A DNA stretch of 64,000 nt from Bifidobacterium saguini DSM 23967 (GCF_000741715.1 NZ_JGZN01000013.1:124001-188000); one strand, 5' to 3'; counted from the stretch's first letter, positions 1 through 9,437 are shown. The notes: generated from the sequence alone by a model not told the origin. Program-made: numbers and translations.

Positions 1-1434
1 CTTCTTCGCGGCCAGACGGGCGCGAGAGGCCTCGATGGCCTTCTGGATGATGTTCTTGGCCTCAGCCGGGTGGGAGTCGAACCAATCGCCGAGCTTGTCG
101 GTCATCACGCGCTGCACGAAGGTCTTTGCTTCGGAGTTGCCGAGCTTGGTCTTGGTCTGGCCTTCGAACTGCGGGTTGGTGAGCTTGACGGAGATTACGG
201 CGGTCAGGCCTTCGCGCACATCGTCACCGGAGAGGTTCTCGTCCTTGTCTTTGAGGATGCTCTTCTCGCGTGCGTAACGGTTGACCAGCGAAGTCAGCGC
301 TGCACGGAAGCCTTCCTCGTGGGTGCCGCCTTCGGTGGTGGAGATGGTGTTGGCGAAGGTGTGCACAGCCTCGGAGTAGGCGGTGGTCCACTGCATAGCC
401 AGTTCGGCGGAAATGCCGAGCTTCAGATCCTCGGCTTCAAAGCTGATGACTTCTTCCTCAACCGGGTTGGCCTTGCGGGACTTGACCAGATAATCCACGT
501 AATCCTTGATACCGTTCAGGTACTGGTAGGTCACGGTCTGGTGGGTTTCGCCGGCTTCCGGCGCATTGTCTCCAGCCACTTCATCGCCGGCCTGATCAGG
601 TTCACGCAGGTCGGTCAGGCTGATCTTCAGGCCCTTGTTCAGGAAGGCCATCTGCTGGAAGCGGGAACGCAACGTTTCGAAGTCATAGACCGTGGTCTCA
701 AAGATCTTCGGATCGGCCCAGAAGGTCACGGAAGTACCGGTGGACTCGCCTTCAGCCATCGGCTCACCCTGCTTCAGCGGAGCGGTGGGGTGCTGGTCGA
801 TGTAGGTCTGGGTCCAGTGGAAGCCCTGGCGGCGCACTTCGATGTCCACGCGAGTGGAGAGTGCGTTCACCACGGAGATGCCCACGCCGTGCAGACCACC
901 GGAGACTGCATAGCCGCCACCGCCGAACTTGCCGCCGGCGTGCAGCTTGGTCATCACGGTTTCCACACCGGAGACGCCTTCGCCGGGCACTTCGTCAACC
1001 GGGATGCCTCGGCCGTCGTCGACTACGCGAATGCCGTTGTCCGGCAGAATGGTGACTTCAATGTGGCTGGCGTATCCGGCCAATGCTTCATCAACTGAGT
1101 TGTCGACGATCTCATAGACCAAGTGGTGCAGGCCTCGCGGGCCAGTGGAGCCGATGTACATACCCGGGCGGATACGCACGGCTTCCAAGCCTTCCAACAC
1201 CCTTAGATCAGAGGCCTCATAATGTTCGGGGGCCATAGATTCGTCGAGTTCGCCTTCAGTGAGTTCCGCATTATTGATATGCTCTGCAGCCGCCTTCAGC
1301 TGCTCCTCTTTGCTGGTTTCGTCTGCCAACAGGCTTCCTTCCGTAACTACCAGGTCAGCCTTGCAAATTTCGTCTTTTGCAGGGGCGATATGGCTTAAGA
1401 AGCCCATAAAGGGCTCTTCTAGCCTTTTGACCAT
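1..1434 (-). CDS. gyrB: DNA gyrase subunit B, 3' part outside window
   Basis: ATPase subunit of DNA gyrase, which introduces negative supercoils with GyrA. Translation of the minus strand gives the GHKL ATPase domain, with EIVDNSVDEA (Mg-ATP binding Glu and Asn) and a GLHGVG lid motif. The transducer domain follows and ends at the window edge, so the TOPRIM and C-terminal domains lie outside. The ORF opens at ATG 1434, but residues 1-66 are charged and not typical of GyrB. An in-frame ATG at 1236 (MAPEHYEASDLRVLEGLEAV) begins just before the conserved part and is a real alternative start. The gene is last in the leftward dnaN-recF-DUF721-gyrB order that is standard near actinobacterial origins. 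Identity is certain; the start is not. Confidence 0.95.
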   Translation of the reverse strand, partial: MVKRLEEPFMGFLSHIAPAKDEICKADLVVTEGSLLADETSKEEQLKAAAEHINNAELTEGELDESMAPEHYEASDLRVLEGLEAVRIRPGMYIGSTGPRGLHHLVYEIVDNSVDEALAGYASHIEVTILPDNGIRVVDDGRGIPVDEVPGEGVSGVETVMTKLHAGGKFGGGGYAVSGGLHGVGISVVNALSTRVDIEVRRQGFHWTQTYIDQHPTAPLKQGEPMAEGESTGTSVTFWADPKIFETTVYDFETLRSRFQQMAFLNKGLKISLTDLREPDQAGDEVAGDNAPEAGETHQTVTYQYLNGIKDYVDYLVKSRKANPVEEEVISFEAEDLKLGISAELAMQWTTAYSEAVHTFANTISTTEGGTHEEGFRAALTSLVNRYAREKSILKDKDENLSGDDVREGLTAVISVKLTNPQFEGQTKTKLGNSEAKTFVQRVMTDKLGDWFDSHPAEAKNIIQKAIEASRARLAAKK

Positions 1435-1494
1435 ACTGCATGTGATTTTACTCGTTTAGCACGACGAGCGCCATAGCGAGGCTTTTATTGCCTT

Positions 1495-1974
1495 CTACTT
1501 CCTTCTGGCCCATTTGCGCGAATATCCCACGGCCGGACCGGTCACGCGTATCTCGTTGATGGTCAATCCTTTGAGATTGCCGTGGATGGTTTCAGTCAGC
1601 TGTGGAATCAGATACGTCAGCTGAGTGGCCCAGACCGTGGATTCGGCACGAATGGTCAGCACACCGCCGCTGAAGTCGGCCACAGCTGAATGCGCAGCGA
1701 CGCCTGGGCCTACTACTTGGTCCCAATGGTTGCGCAACTGCGCCAGTTTCAGGTTCGTACTCCACACACCATTGCCGGCGATGGTAGACATCACATTGCC
1801 GAGTTCAGTGGGATCGCGCCCGGGCTTACCGAAGTTTTCGATGGCTTCTTCACGTCTCTGCTGAAGATGCTGACGATCATTCAGTAGTGCTCCACGTCGT
1901 GAGATTCGTTCAAAGACTTCGCGGGCCAGCTTGGTCTGGTCAAGATGCAGGCGAAAAGCCACTGGCGGAATCAT
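1495..1974 (-). CDS. DciA-like DUF721 protein
   Basis: A 159-residue protein with the DUF721 fold in its C-terminal two thirds: WDQVVGPGVAAHSAVADF followed by a strand-rich segment with STVWATQLTYL. DUF721 includes DciA, the helicase-loading partner of DnaB in bacteria without DnaC. The N-terminal 45 residues are basic and probably flexible. The start codon overlaps the recF stop by 4 nt (ATGA), so it is translationally coupled to recF. Position between recF and gyrB is the usual actinobacterial one. The role as helicase operator is inferred from the family; no biochemical motif here proves it. Confidence 0.85.
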   Translation of the reverse strand: MIPPVAFRLHLDQTKLAREVFERISRRGALLNDRQHLQQRREEAIENFGKPGRDPTELGNVMSTIAGNGVWSTNLKLAQLRNHWDQVVGPGVAAHSAVADFSGGVLTIRAESTVWATQLTYLIPQLTETIHGNLKGLTINEIRVTGPAVGYSRKWARRK

Positions 1975-3167
1975 GCTCGCACCTGCTGTACCAAATCAGC
2001 GAATGGATCTTTGAATGCATCCTTGAGTGCGGCCACATCAATCACATGAGCCTTCTCACCCAGCATGGTGTGCGCGGATTCCGGCACATCACCTTCGGAT
2101 GCCACGGTAATCAGCACCTGCTCTTGCTGGGCTGCGAAATCAAGAATCTGGCTGCGGCGGCTATCGTCCAGCTGGGCAAACACATCATCGAGAATCACAA
2201 TCGGACGCATGCCCAGCTGCTCTCGAATCACTTGGAACAAAGCCATTTTCAGCGCCAATGCCATAGTCCACATTTCACCGTTGGACGCAAATTCCTTGGC
2301 GGGAATATCGAAGAGTTCCAGGCTGAGATCATCACGCTGCGGGCCGATAAGATTCACACCGCGGGCCACTTCTCCTGGGTAGATGCGCTGGAAATGCTCA
2401 CTGATGGCGTTATGAGGCTCGTCAAAGAGCAGTACTTCGTCGAATGAGGGCACGTAGCTGAGTGTCACCTGTTCGGTTTCGCCGGCAAGTTCACGATAGA
2501 TTGCAGCAAATGGTTCAGCGAGCAGATCAATGATGCGTTTGCGCATACGAGTCAAGGCAATGCCAGCTTCGATGAACTGCCCAGTCCAGATTTCCAGCCC
2601 GCTTAAGACAGCGTCTACCGGCTGCCCGGTATTGGAACTGGCGTTGAGCTGTTTCAGCAAGGTGGCACGCTGCTTGGCGATGCGTGTGAACTGCTGCAAT
2701 GCTTCGGGGTAGCCGCGTTCGAGCAATGCACCGGCTTGATTCAGCAGGGTTCGCCGGGCAGCTGGATCTCCTGAAACGAGACGCTGGTCCTCGGGTGTGA
2801 AGGCCACTGAGGGGATCTGGCCGACGATGTCGCGTAGATAGAGCGATGAACCGGAGTTGATGCGGGCTCGGTTGGCGCCGCGTGCATGAATGGATGCCTC
2901 GTAGGTGGTGACTTGGTCGGTACCGTCCGCTGATTCAGCGCCTACCACGTTCGCGCGAATCGTAGCGGTGGATTGCCCCCGTTCGATAAGAGGCAAGGTG
3001 CTGGAGGTGCGGTGGCTGGCTCCGGTAGAGAGGATTTCCACGGCTTCTACCAGGTTGGTTTTACCAAGCCCATTTTTCCCCACTATGAGATTCACGCCTG
3101 GTACGAAATCGACCACTACCTGGCTCCAGGAGCGGTAGTGGTCGAGTGCGAGACGCGAAACGTACAT
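1971..3167 (-). CDS. recF: RecF recombination mediator ATPase
   Basis: SMC-like ATPase that helps load RecA at gapped DNA and blocked forks. It has the MYVSRLALDHYRSW start typical of RecF, Walker A GKNGLGKT at residues 30-37, and a C-terminal Walker B LDDVFAQLD near residue 340. The 398-residue length is usual for actinobacteria. It starts 41 nt after dnaN and overlaps the DUF721 gene by 4 nt, so the three are probably cotranscribed. The start at 3167 fits the conserved N terminus exactly. Confidence 0.97.
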   Translation of the reverse strand: MYVSRLALDHYRSWSQVVVDFVPGVNLIVGKNGLGKTNLVEAVEILSTGASHRTSSTLPLIERGQSTATIRANVVGAESADGTDQVTTYEASIHARGANRARINSGSSLYLRDIVGQIPSVAFTPEDQRLVSGDPAARRTLLNQAGALLERGYPEALQQFTRIAKQRATLLKQLNASSNTGQPVDAVLSGLEIWTGQFIEAGIALTRMRKRIIDLLAEPFAAIYRELAGETEQVTLSYVPSFDEVLLFDEPHNAISEHFQRIYPGEVARGVNLIGPQRDDLSLELFDIPAKEFASNGEMWTMALALKMALFQVIREQLGMRPIVILDDVFAQLDDSRRSQILDFAAQQEQVLITVASEGDVPESAHTMLGEKAHVIDVAALKDAFKDPFADLVQQVRA

Positions 3168-3208
3168 CAGTATGTGAACGATTTCTTCTTGATATCTGGT
3201 CGGTTGCC

Positions 3209-4333
3209 TCAGCTGTTGAAGCGCATCGGCACCAGCAAGTAGCGGTAATCCATCGACTCGTCGGAGTCGGCTTCCTGCTGGCCGTTGAACTCAACCGGCT
3301 TGACCGGGGTGGTCATCTTGATGCGGACGAATGGTTCGGCGATGGCAGAAAGGCCTTCCTTCAGGTAGGAGGGGTTGAACGCCACGGTGATGTCATCGCC
3401 ATCCATGTCGATGTCCAAGGTTTCGTTGGCCTGAGCCTCATCAGCGGAACCAGCGGACAGTGCTACTTCCTGACCGGTGAAGGACATGCGAATCGGAGCA
3501 TTGCGTTCGGCAACCAGTGCCACACGGCTGATGGCATCGAGCAAATCCTGCTTGTTCACCACAGCCTGAATCGGGTATTCGTCTGCAAACAGGCGATCGA
3601 CTGCCGGGAATTCGCCATCGATGAGCTGGGAAGTGGAGACACGGCCAGCATTCTCGAAGCCCAGAAGCGTCGGGTTATCGGCATCGAAGTCGAGGCGGAT
3701 GTTCTGGTGCTCATCCAGAGAACGGGCCACATCCTTGAGCAAGGAGCCGCGAACCAGCGTGGTGGTTTCCACGGCTGGGTCCTGCGGAGTCCAAGTGAAG
3801 GTGGCACGAGCCAAACGGAAGCGGTCAGTGGAGGTCATAACAACCTTGTCGCCCTGGAATTGCATGCGAACACCAGTCAAAACCGGGCGGTTCTCTTCGC
3901 GAGACACTGCCACGGAAGCCTGATTCACTGCCTGTACGAAAGTCGGGGCATCAACCTGGCCAAGTGCCGGAGGCACGGTGGGCAGATCCGGGTATTCGGT
4001 ATCCGGCATGAGCTGCAAAGTGAACGTGGATTTGCCAGCGGTGATGGTCAGCGTGGAATCGCTGGTGCTCAGATAGGTCTTCTCGGAACGCAGCGACTTG
4101 GTGATATCTGCTAACAGCTTGCCCAGAACCAGAACGGAACCTGCTTCGTCCACACCAGCTTCGATGTGGTGGCGAGCGGAAATCTCGTAGTTGAAAGCTG
4201 AGAACTGGAGCGTGCCATCGATGGCTTCAAGGCGAACGCCAGCCAAAATTGGGTTGGAGGGTCGAGCGTCGATGACGCGAGACGTCCAGGCTACGGCATC
4301 GGCCAAGGCCGCGGTATCGATTTCGACTTTCAT
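3209..4333 (-). CDS. dnaN: DNA polymerase III beta sliding clamp
   Basis: Ring-shaped processivity clamp of the replicative polymerase. The 374-residue length and the three repeated clamp domains match the family. It begins MKVEIDTAALADAVAWTSRV and ends YRYLLVPMRFNS, the latter being the usual C-terminal strand and tail (consensus near MPMRL). The ATG at 4333 is preceded by a GGGAAAACC ribosome-binding stretch. It lies directly next to the DnaA-box cluster of oriC and leads the leftward clamp-recF operon. Confidence 0.98.
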   Translation of the reverse strand: MKVEIDTAALADAVAWTSRVIDARPSNPILAGVRLEAIDGTLQFSAFNYEISARHHIEAGVDEAGSVLVLGKLLADITKSLRSEKTYLSTSDSTLTITAGKSTFTLQLMPDTEYPDLPTVPPALGQVDAPTFVQAVNQASVAVSREENRPVLTGVRMQFQGDKVVMTSTDRFRLARATFTWTPQDPAVETTTLVRGSLLKDVARSLDEHQNIRLDFDADNPTLLGFENAGRVSTSQLIDGEFPAVDRLFADEYPIQAVVNKQDLLDAISRVALVAERNAPIRMSFTGQEVALSAGSADEAQANETLDIDMDGDDITVAFNPSYLKEGLSAIAEPFVRIKMTTPVKPVEFNGQQEADSDESMDYRYLLVPMRFNS

Positions 4334-4825
4334 GTGGGTTTTCCCTTCGTCTGAATTTGCTGAAGAACATTCTAGCCGTTAGGCGGCGAAGTTGATTCGG
4401 GTAAAGCTCGGGCAGTTACTGTGGTGACGATGCTTTTCTAAGTACCTCGTAAGTAATCTACATAATAAGCGCGGTGGATAGTGTGGATAAGTGGGGAAAA
4501 GTATTCTGCGAGAACGCGTCACGAGAGATTTTCAAATGTGGATAACTTCTGCATAACGGTGGATAAATAGCCAAGTTATCCACAGGAATTTTGATGCTTT
4601 TCAGATTTCCACATCAAAACGCGATTTATACACGAGTTTTCCACCGAAAATAAGTGGGTAATCCACGAGTTATCCGCAGACTTTACCCACATTTGTGAAT
4701 AACTATGTGGATAACTTTGATGCTTTTTCGCCGGTCGCACGGCGTGTTGAACCCGAATATCATCGAGGAGAATCGATTCTGGAGACCGATTTTGACGTTT
4801 TTTCTGGTGCCTGCGGAAAAAGTGA

Positions 4826-4849
4826 CGAAAACGGTTTGTCAAACGGCTT
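4826..4849. repeat. oriC direct repeat, copy 1
   Basis: Reads GAAAACGGTTTGTCAAACGG with flanks, and contains the small dyad GTTTG-T-CAAAC. The second copy, at 5060-5083, differs at one base within the shared core. No known binding protein is recognised. Confidence 0.6.
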
Positions 4850-5059
4850 CTCCTGAATATGGAGTGCAAAGTGATTTGAAGCTGCTGCTACCGAGGCGAA
4901 ACTACTACGAATTCGAATGCGCGCCCGCGGCGATGAATGGTTTTACACGCGCAACGAGTGCAAAGCAAATACGCGAACGGTATGGCTCGTTCCACGTCCG
5001 GTACAACGCGTTTGAGCGACGAAAAATGCATGTTTTGACCGTCCGGCGACGAAAATCGC

Positions 5060-5083
5060 CGAAAACGGTCTGTCAAACGGCTT
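5060..5083. repeat. oriC direct repeat, copy 2
   Basis: Reads GAAAACGGTCTGTCAAACGG with flanks and lies immediately after the dnaA stop codon (5087-5089 on the minus strand). It may be part of the dnaA 3' end or an origin element. Copy 1 is at 4826-4849. Confidence 0.6.
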
Positions 5084-5086
5084 GTG

Positions 5087-6613
5087 TCATTCAGCGTTAT
5101 TTTGCTTCAGACGCACAGTGAGCTCCGTAACGTAGGTATAGATCTCCTGCTTCTGCTGCATTTCATCGCTGACACGCGTATATGCGTGCATTACGGTGGT
5201 GTGATCGCGTCCACCGAACACTTCACCGATATCCAGCAAGCTCATACTGGTCATTTCACGGGCAAGATACATGGCGATTTGGCGAGCCAAAGCCACATTC
5301 TTGGTACGGGAACGGCCAACCAGATCATCAAACGTCAAATGGAAGTACTTGGCCACCTGCCCGATGATGTCCGTGGGCTTGATTTCCACGTCGGTAGTGA
5401 AGAAATCCTGCAACGTTTGCTCGGCAAGAGCACGGGTGACCGGCTGATTGCTCAGTGAAGCCACTGCGGTGACGCGGGTAAGCGCACCTTCCAGCTCTCG
5501 AATGTTCTCCGTGAAACGTTCGGCAATCAAATCCAGCACGTCGCTTGGAATCTTGGAGCCGTTCATTGAGGCGATCATCCTCAAAATAGCGATACGGGTT
5601 TCCAAATCCGGTGGCTTGACGTCTACGGTCAGACCGGATTCGAAGCGGGAAATCAGTCGAGCCTCGAAGCCCTTCAAGTTCTTTGGCGCCACATCAGATG
5701 CGATGACAATGCGCTTATTCGCCTGGTGCAAGGAATTGAACGTATGGAAGAACTGATCCAACGTTGCTTCCTTGCCGCCAAGGAACTGAATATCGTCAAT
5801 CAGAAGCACGTCGACCTGACGGTAACGGCGGTTGAATGCCGCAATCTGGCCTTGGCTTTGGTTCGGGTTCTGCAACGCATCGATGAATTCGTTGGTGAAT
5901 TCCTCACTGGTTACATAACGAACCTTCAGATTCGGATCCTTGACCAGCGCATAGTTGCCGATGGCGTTGAGCAAATGGGTTTTGCCCAAACCGGATCCGC
6001 CATAAATACACAACGGATTGAAGTCCTGGCCTGATCCCTCGGCCACCGCCAGTGCCACGGTACGGGCGAAACGGTTGGAATCGCCGGGCACGAAGGAATC
6101 AAACGTAAAGTTCTTATTGAGATGAGTCTCCGGATCGAGATTCATCTTCTGCCCGCCGACCGGATACTGCTGCGGTTCGGAAGCCGGCACCGGCGAATAC
6201 TTCGGTTCGGGCTTCGCCACTGGCTCAGGTTGTTTGAGACCATAGGGGTCGCGACCGAACTCGGCAACCGTGGGTGCGCTTTCCCGAGGATACGATTCCT
6301 TCGGCTGGGCTGGTGCTGCAGGCGCAGACTTGCTGGGTTTCGGCGCAACCTTGAAGGCCGGGAACATCGTGATGCCGGTTACGGTTTGCAAAGTGCGCAG
6401 CAGTTGCTCATTGAGATTGCCTTGAATGGCCTGCAACGTGTCATTGGACTCCACGCACAGCACAATGGTGGAACCGAATACGCCTTCGGGAACCACACCT
6501 TCGAGCCAACCCTTCTCTCTCGGGGTCAGCGAATTGCTGTGTTTGAGCATGGTGAGCGCATCCGACCAGATGCGGGCTGCCTCGACCGCGGGGTCGGCAG
6601 ATGAACTAGCCAT
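5087..6613 (-). CDS. dnaA: Chromosomal replication initiator DnaA
   Basis: AAA+ initiator that binds DnaA boxes and opens oriC. Domain I is at residues 1-90, followed by a Pro/Ala/Lys-rich linker (90-165). The AAA+ domain carries Walker A GGSGLGKT at 205-212 and Walker B LLIDDIQF at 270-277. The C-terminal DNA-binding signature [11 protein letters not shown] is at 468-478. The open frame extends upstream to 6730, but ATG 6613 ([10 protein letters not shown]) is chosen because AGAAGGGG precedes it and the upstream stretch holds DnaA boxes. The boxes upstream suggest autoregulation. The 508-residue length is normal for the group. Confidence 0.98.
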   Translation of the reverse strand: MASSSADPAVEAARIWSDALTMLKHSNSLTPREKGWLEGVVPEGVFGSTIVLCVESNDTLQAIQGNLNEQLLRTLQTVTGITMFPAFKVAPKPSKSAPAAPAQPKESYPRESAPTVAEFGRDPYGLKQPEPVAKPEPKYSPVPASEPQQYPVGGQKMNLDPETHLNKNFTFDSFVPGDSNRFARTVALAVAEGSGQDFNPLCIYGGSGLGKTHLLNAIGNYALVKDPNLKVRYVTSEEFTNEFIDALQNPNQSQGQIAAFNRRYRQVDVLLIDDIQFLGGKEATLDQFFHTFNSLHQANKRIVIASDVAPKNLKGFEARLISRFESGLTVDVKPPDLETRIAILRMIASMNGSKIPSDVLDLIAERFTENIRELEGALTRVTAVASLSNQPVTRALAEQTLQDFFTTDVEIKPTDIIGQVAKYFHLTFDDLVGRSRTKNVALARQIAMYLAREMTSMSLLDIGEVFGGRDHTTVMHAYTRVSDEMQQKQEIYTYVTELTVRLKQNNAE

Positions 6614-6931
6614 AAAGACCCCTTCTTCTTGCTCGTACGTACATGGATACAATAGGTAATGTTTACTACTATCCACGGAAGTTATCCACCGTGTTGCGTG
6701 TTGGAAATGCTGGATTGTGAATAACATCAATGTAGTTTGTGGATAACTTTTGGGTTGAAATGGTTGATATTACGCCACTTCTCAGGTCCTCGGCGTGTTG
6801 CGGGCGCCGTGTCGAAATGTGAAAACTCGTGCTTTATTTTGACTTGTGACCAGGGTTGAGAGTACGTTGGTATAGCTTGACTCACGTGAGGGCAGCGCGA
6901 AGCGTTGCCAAATAGACCTAGGAGCATTGAT
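6614..6931. promoter_or_regulatory. dnaA-rpmH divergent promoter region with DnaA boxes
   Basis: A 318-nt intergenic region between the divergent dnaA and rpmH genes. DnaA-box-like 9-mers lie at 6682-6690 (TTATCCACC), 6716-6724 (TGTGAATAA) and 6738-6746 (TGTGGATAA), on the dnaA side. This placement fits DnaA autoregulation or a second origin subregion. Promoter hexamers could not be assigned with confidence. No gene is seen. Confidence 0.75.
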
Positions 6932-7066
6932 ATGAAGAGGACGTTCCAGCCGAACAACCGTCGTCGTCACATGAAGCATGGCTTCCGCCTGCGTATGCGC
7001 ACCCGTTCCGGCCGCGCGGTGATCAACCGCCGTCGCGCCAAGGGCCGCAAGAATCTGTCCGCCTGA
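6932..7066 (+). CDS. rpmH: 50S ribosomal protein L34
   Basis: A 44-residue, strongly basic ribosomal protein of the large subunit. It begins [20 protein letters not shown] and ends KGRKNLSA, an exact match to the L34 pattern. TAGGAG lies 9 nt before the ATG. It heads the rightward rpmH-rnpA-yidD-yidC-khpB-rsmG cluster that is conserved beside bacterial origins. Confidence 0.98.
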   Translation: MKRTFQPNNRRRHMKHGFRLRMRTRSGRAVINRRRAKGRKNLSA

Positions 7067-7100
7067 TCTCAGCGATCATTACCACAGCGGCATAGTCGAG

Positions 7101-7448
7101 GTGGAGAGGCTTCAAAGCCATCGTGATTTTGTCGGCGTATTGAAACGTCGGCGAAAGGTCGGTGGCAGAGACATCGTCGTGCATTATCTGGTGCTCGACG
7201 AACAGCATGACGACCAGGCGAATCATCGTCGCCTGGGTTTAGCCGTCTCCAAATCCGTAGGTAAAGCGGTTACCCGTAACACGGTGAAGCGCAGGTTCCG
7301 AGTCCTGGCCAGGATGCATGAGCACCAACTCCCGGAACATTGCGACATTGTGTTGCGCGCCAAGCCGAGCGCAGCTTCCGCTTCGTTCGAGTCCTTGGAC
7401 CACCAAATTGCCAAATGCTTTGCTGCCGTGGCGAACAAGGCGAAGTGA
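7101..7448 (+). CDS. rnpA: Ribonuclease P protein component
   Basis: Protein subunit of RNase P, which trims the 5' leader of pre-tRNAs with the M1 RNA. A GTG start at 7101 gives 115 residues beginning with the typical [17 protein letters not shown]. The family RNR-type motif appears as [17 protein letters not shown] at about residues 51-67. It follows rpmH by 34 nt, and yidD begins 1 nt after its stop, which indicates cotranscription. Confidence 0.96.
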   Translation: MERLQSHRDFVGVLKRRRKVGGRDIVVHYLVLDEQHDDQANHRRLGLAVSKSVGKAVTRNTVKRRFRVLARMHEHQLPEHCDIVLRAKPSAASASFESLDHQIAKCFAAVANKAK

Positions 7449-7449
7449 T

Positions 7450-7767
7450 ATGTCTACTTCCATCAAGGCGGTGATGATTCGCGGAGTGCGCTGGTACCAG
7501 CGTCACATTTCCGCGAATACACCGCCTTGTTGTAAGTATTATCCGTCATGCTCAAATTACGCCATTGAGGCTTTCGAACGGTATGGCGCTTTCAAAGGGG
7601 GAGTGCTCGCCGTATTGCGATTGCTTCGTTGCCGGCCGTGGAGTCGCGGGGGAATAGACGACGTGCCGCAACACTATTCAATTTTTTATAGATTTTCTTG
7701 GTCGAAGGCTCATGAGGAACCTCGACTGACACCATTGGCCACGACCCAAGGAGAGGCCCATCGATGA
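7450..7767 (+). CDS. yidD: YidD membrane protein insertion efficiency factor
   Basis: A small 105-residue protein thought to assist YidC-dependent insertion. It contains the family core RWYQRHISANTPPCCKYYPSCSNY split around the conserved cysteines, then YAIEAFERYGAFKG. The open frame continues upstream to 7318, but ATG 7450 is chosen because the family starts here and the upstream part overlaps rnpA. The stop overlaps the yidC start by 4 nt. The C-terminal 25 residues are extra and unconserved. Confidence 0.92.
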   Translation: MSTSIKAVMIRGVRWYQRHISANTPPCCKYYPSCSNYAIEAFERYGAFKGGVLAVLRLLRCRPWSRGGIDDVPQHYSIFYRFSWSKAHEEPRLTPLATTQGEAHR

Positions 7768-8777
7768 CTAATCCAAACCAATTCCTTCTCGATAGCGGAT
7801 TCTGGGGATTCTTCTATAAGCTCCTGACTCCGGTCGAGTGGCTCCAGACTTGGATTCTGAAGCTTGTGCATGATTTCTTCGTGCTGCTTGGCATGAATGA
7901 GATCGGCGTTTCATGGGTCCTTGCCATTATCTGCCTGGTGCTGGTGGTGCAGATCTGTATCTTCCCGCTGTTCTACAAGCAGATTAAGTCGATGCGTAAG
8001 ATGCAGGCACTTGCTCCGAAGATGCAGCGCATCCAGAACAAGTACAAGGGCAAGACGGATCAGGCTTCCAAGGAAGCCCAGAGCCGCGAAATGATGAAGC
8101 TCTACCAGGACAACAACGCCAATCCGGCCGGATCCTGCTTGCCGATGCTGATTCAGGGCCCTGTGTTCATGGCCATGTTCTACACGCTGTCCGCCATTCC
8201 GTACATCGCCAACGGTGTGCGTAAGGAACCGCTGGGTGCATTCGATGTGGCCACTGCCAAGCAGTTCACCCAGACCGATGTATTCGGCATCGTGAGCGTC
8301 ACCGACAACTTCACTTCCGCTGCTTTTGCCGGCAAGATCGTCATTGGCATCTTCGTTGCATTGATGTGCTTCTGCCTGTGGTTCGTGCAGTACTTCAGCA
8401 TGAAGCGTAACATGGCCGCTGCTTCTATGAATAAGCAGGCCGAGTCCATGCAGAAGATGATGCTGTGGATCTTCCCGATCATGTACATCTTCTCCGGCAT
8501 CACCATGCCATTCGCTGTGCTGGTCTACTGGCTGACCAACAACGTCTGCAACTTGATCCGCACGGTCTGGCAGGTCACGTACTTCCCGACTCCGGGCTCT
8601 CCGGCTGCCGAGGATAAGGAGAAGCGCGATCACCGCCGCGAGAACGCTCGCCGTGAAAAGGCTGGTCTGCCGTCTCTGGAAGAAGAGGAGCTGATCAAGG
8701 CCAAGGAAGCAGCTGAGCACAAGGACAACAAGGGCTATCAGCGAGTCCAGCCTCAGCGTAAGCGCAAGCGCAAGTAA
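7764..8777 (+). CDS. yidC: YidC/Oxa1 membrane protein insertase
   Basis: Inserts and folds inner-membrane proteins with or without SecYEG. The 337-residue protein has the Gram-positive Oxa1 layout with no large N-terminal periplasmic domain. Hydrophobic segments lie near residues 45-72, 125-150, 190-215 and 230-265. A cytosolic basic hairpin (KQIKSMRKMQALAPKMQRIQ) sits between the first two. The tail from about 275 is highly basic and ends KRKRK, suited to ribosome contact. AAGGAG precedes the start, and the gene overlaps yidD. Confidence 0.96.
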   Translation: MTNPNQFLLDSGFWGFFYKLLTPVEWLQTWILKLVHDFFVLLGMNEIGVSWVLAIICLVLVVQICIFPLFYKQIKSMRKMQALAPKMQRIQNKYKGKTDQASKEAQSREMMKLYQDNNANPAGSCLPMLIQGPVFMAMFYTLSAIPYIANGVRKEPLGAFDVATAKQFTQTDVFGIVSVTDNFTSAAFAGKIVIGIFVALMCFCLWFVQYFSMKRNMAAASMNKQAESMQKMMLWIFPIMYIFSGITMPFAVLVYWLTNNVCNLIRTVWQVTYFPTPGSPAAEDKEKRDHRRENARREKAGLPSLEEEELIKAKEAAEHKDNKGYQRVQPQRKRKRK

Positions 8778-8804
8778 AACCATCTGTTGATTGAATGTGC
8801 TCCA

Positions 8805-8820
8805 TGTTTCACGTGAAACA
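8805..8820. promoter_or_regulatory. parS: parS centromere site 1
   Basis: Perfect palindrome TGTTTCACGTGAAACA in the yidC-khpB gap, matching the ParB-binding consensus. The flanks CCA and TGG extend the dyad. Confidence 0.97.
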
Positions 8821-8903
8821 TGGAGCACATTCGACACTTTGGACCTTGTTCATGGGAACAGGGCCTAGACTTGAAACTTAGCATTTGTTAGAAGGAGTAC
8901 CGC

Positions 8904-9437
8904 ATGGCACAGGATGACGAGAAGTCAATCGACCAGCTCAACGAAGAGGCTGACATCGCTGCCGATTACCTCGAGGGCTTGCTTGATATTGCTGACTATG
9001 AAGGCGATATCGAAATGGGAATTCGCAACAACCGTCCGACCGTTCAGATTGTTGCGGATGATGATACCGACATCAAGCATCTGATTGGTCGCAATGGTGA
9101 AGTAGTCGATGCTCTGCAGCAGCTGACTCGTCTTGCCGTGCAGCAGAAGACTGGTGAGCGTTCCCACCTGATTGTCGATGTGGATGGCTTCCTGAAGCGC
9201 AAGCGTCAGCACTTGCGTGATATCGCTCTTGATGCCGTTGATGCCGTGAAGGAATCCGGCGAGCCATATGATTTGAAACCGATGAACTCCTTCGAGCGCA
9301 AGGTTGTGCACGATGTGGTTCGTGAGGAAGGTCTGAAATCCCGCTCTCATGGTGAAGAACCTCATCGTTATGTGACCGTCTACCTGCGCAATAAGAGCGA
9401 GGATTCTGAAGACGCTGAGGATTTCGACCAGGAGTGA
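8904..9437 (+). CDS. khpB: KhpB/Jag KH-R3H RNA-binding protein
   Basis: RNA-binding protein that in other Gram-positives pairs with KhpA and affects cell elongation and envelope synthesis. A KH domain with IGRNGE at residues 61-66 is followed by an R3H domain at about 115-170 (FERKVVHDVVREEGLKSRS). The usual N-terminal Jag_N domain appears absent or very short: the protein starts with an acidic stretch of 40 residues. GAAGGAG precedes ATG 8904. It ends in an acidic tail. Confidence 0.92.
   Translation: MAQDDEKSIDQLNEEADIAADYLEGLLDIADYEGDIEMGIRNNRPTVQIVADDDTDIKHLIGRNGEVVDALQQLTRLAVQQKTGERSHLIVDVDGFLKRKRQHLRDIALDAVDAVKESGEPYDLKPMNSFERKVVHDVVREEGLKSRSHGEEPHRYVTVYLRNKSEDSEDAEDFDQE

Larger units (their letters stand above)
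4334..5086. other. oriC: oriC: dnaN-dnaA intergenic region with DnaA boxes
   Basis: A 753-nt non-coding region between dnaN and dnaA, the usual actinobacterial origin position. DnaA boxes (TTATCCACA or TGTGGATAA) are visible at 4482-4490, 4537-4545, 4576-4584 and 4706-4714. One-mismatch boxes are at 4558-4566, 4670-4678 and 4694-4702. All lie on the dnaN side. The boxes occur in both orientations. The dnaA-proximal half (4720-5086) has no clear boxes but carries two copies of a 23-24-nt direct repeat. No AT-rich unwinding element could be delimited by eye. Short ORFs in the region overlap the boxes and are not credible genes. Confidence 0.9.

Noticed and set aside
70..1098. 342-codon open frame on the plus strand
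   Set aside because: It is antisense to gyrB, whose minus-strand translation is clearly conserved; an artefact of GC-rich codon use.
4705..5121. 138-codon frame across the origin
   Set aside because: It covers DnaA-box and repeat sequence and runs into the dnaA 3' end; no homology pattern.
6614..6730. N-terminal extension of dnaA
   Set aside because: The extension contains DnaA-box sequence and lacks a ribosome-binding site; MASSSADP at 6613 fits the family start.
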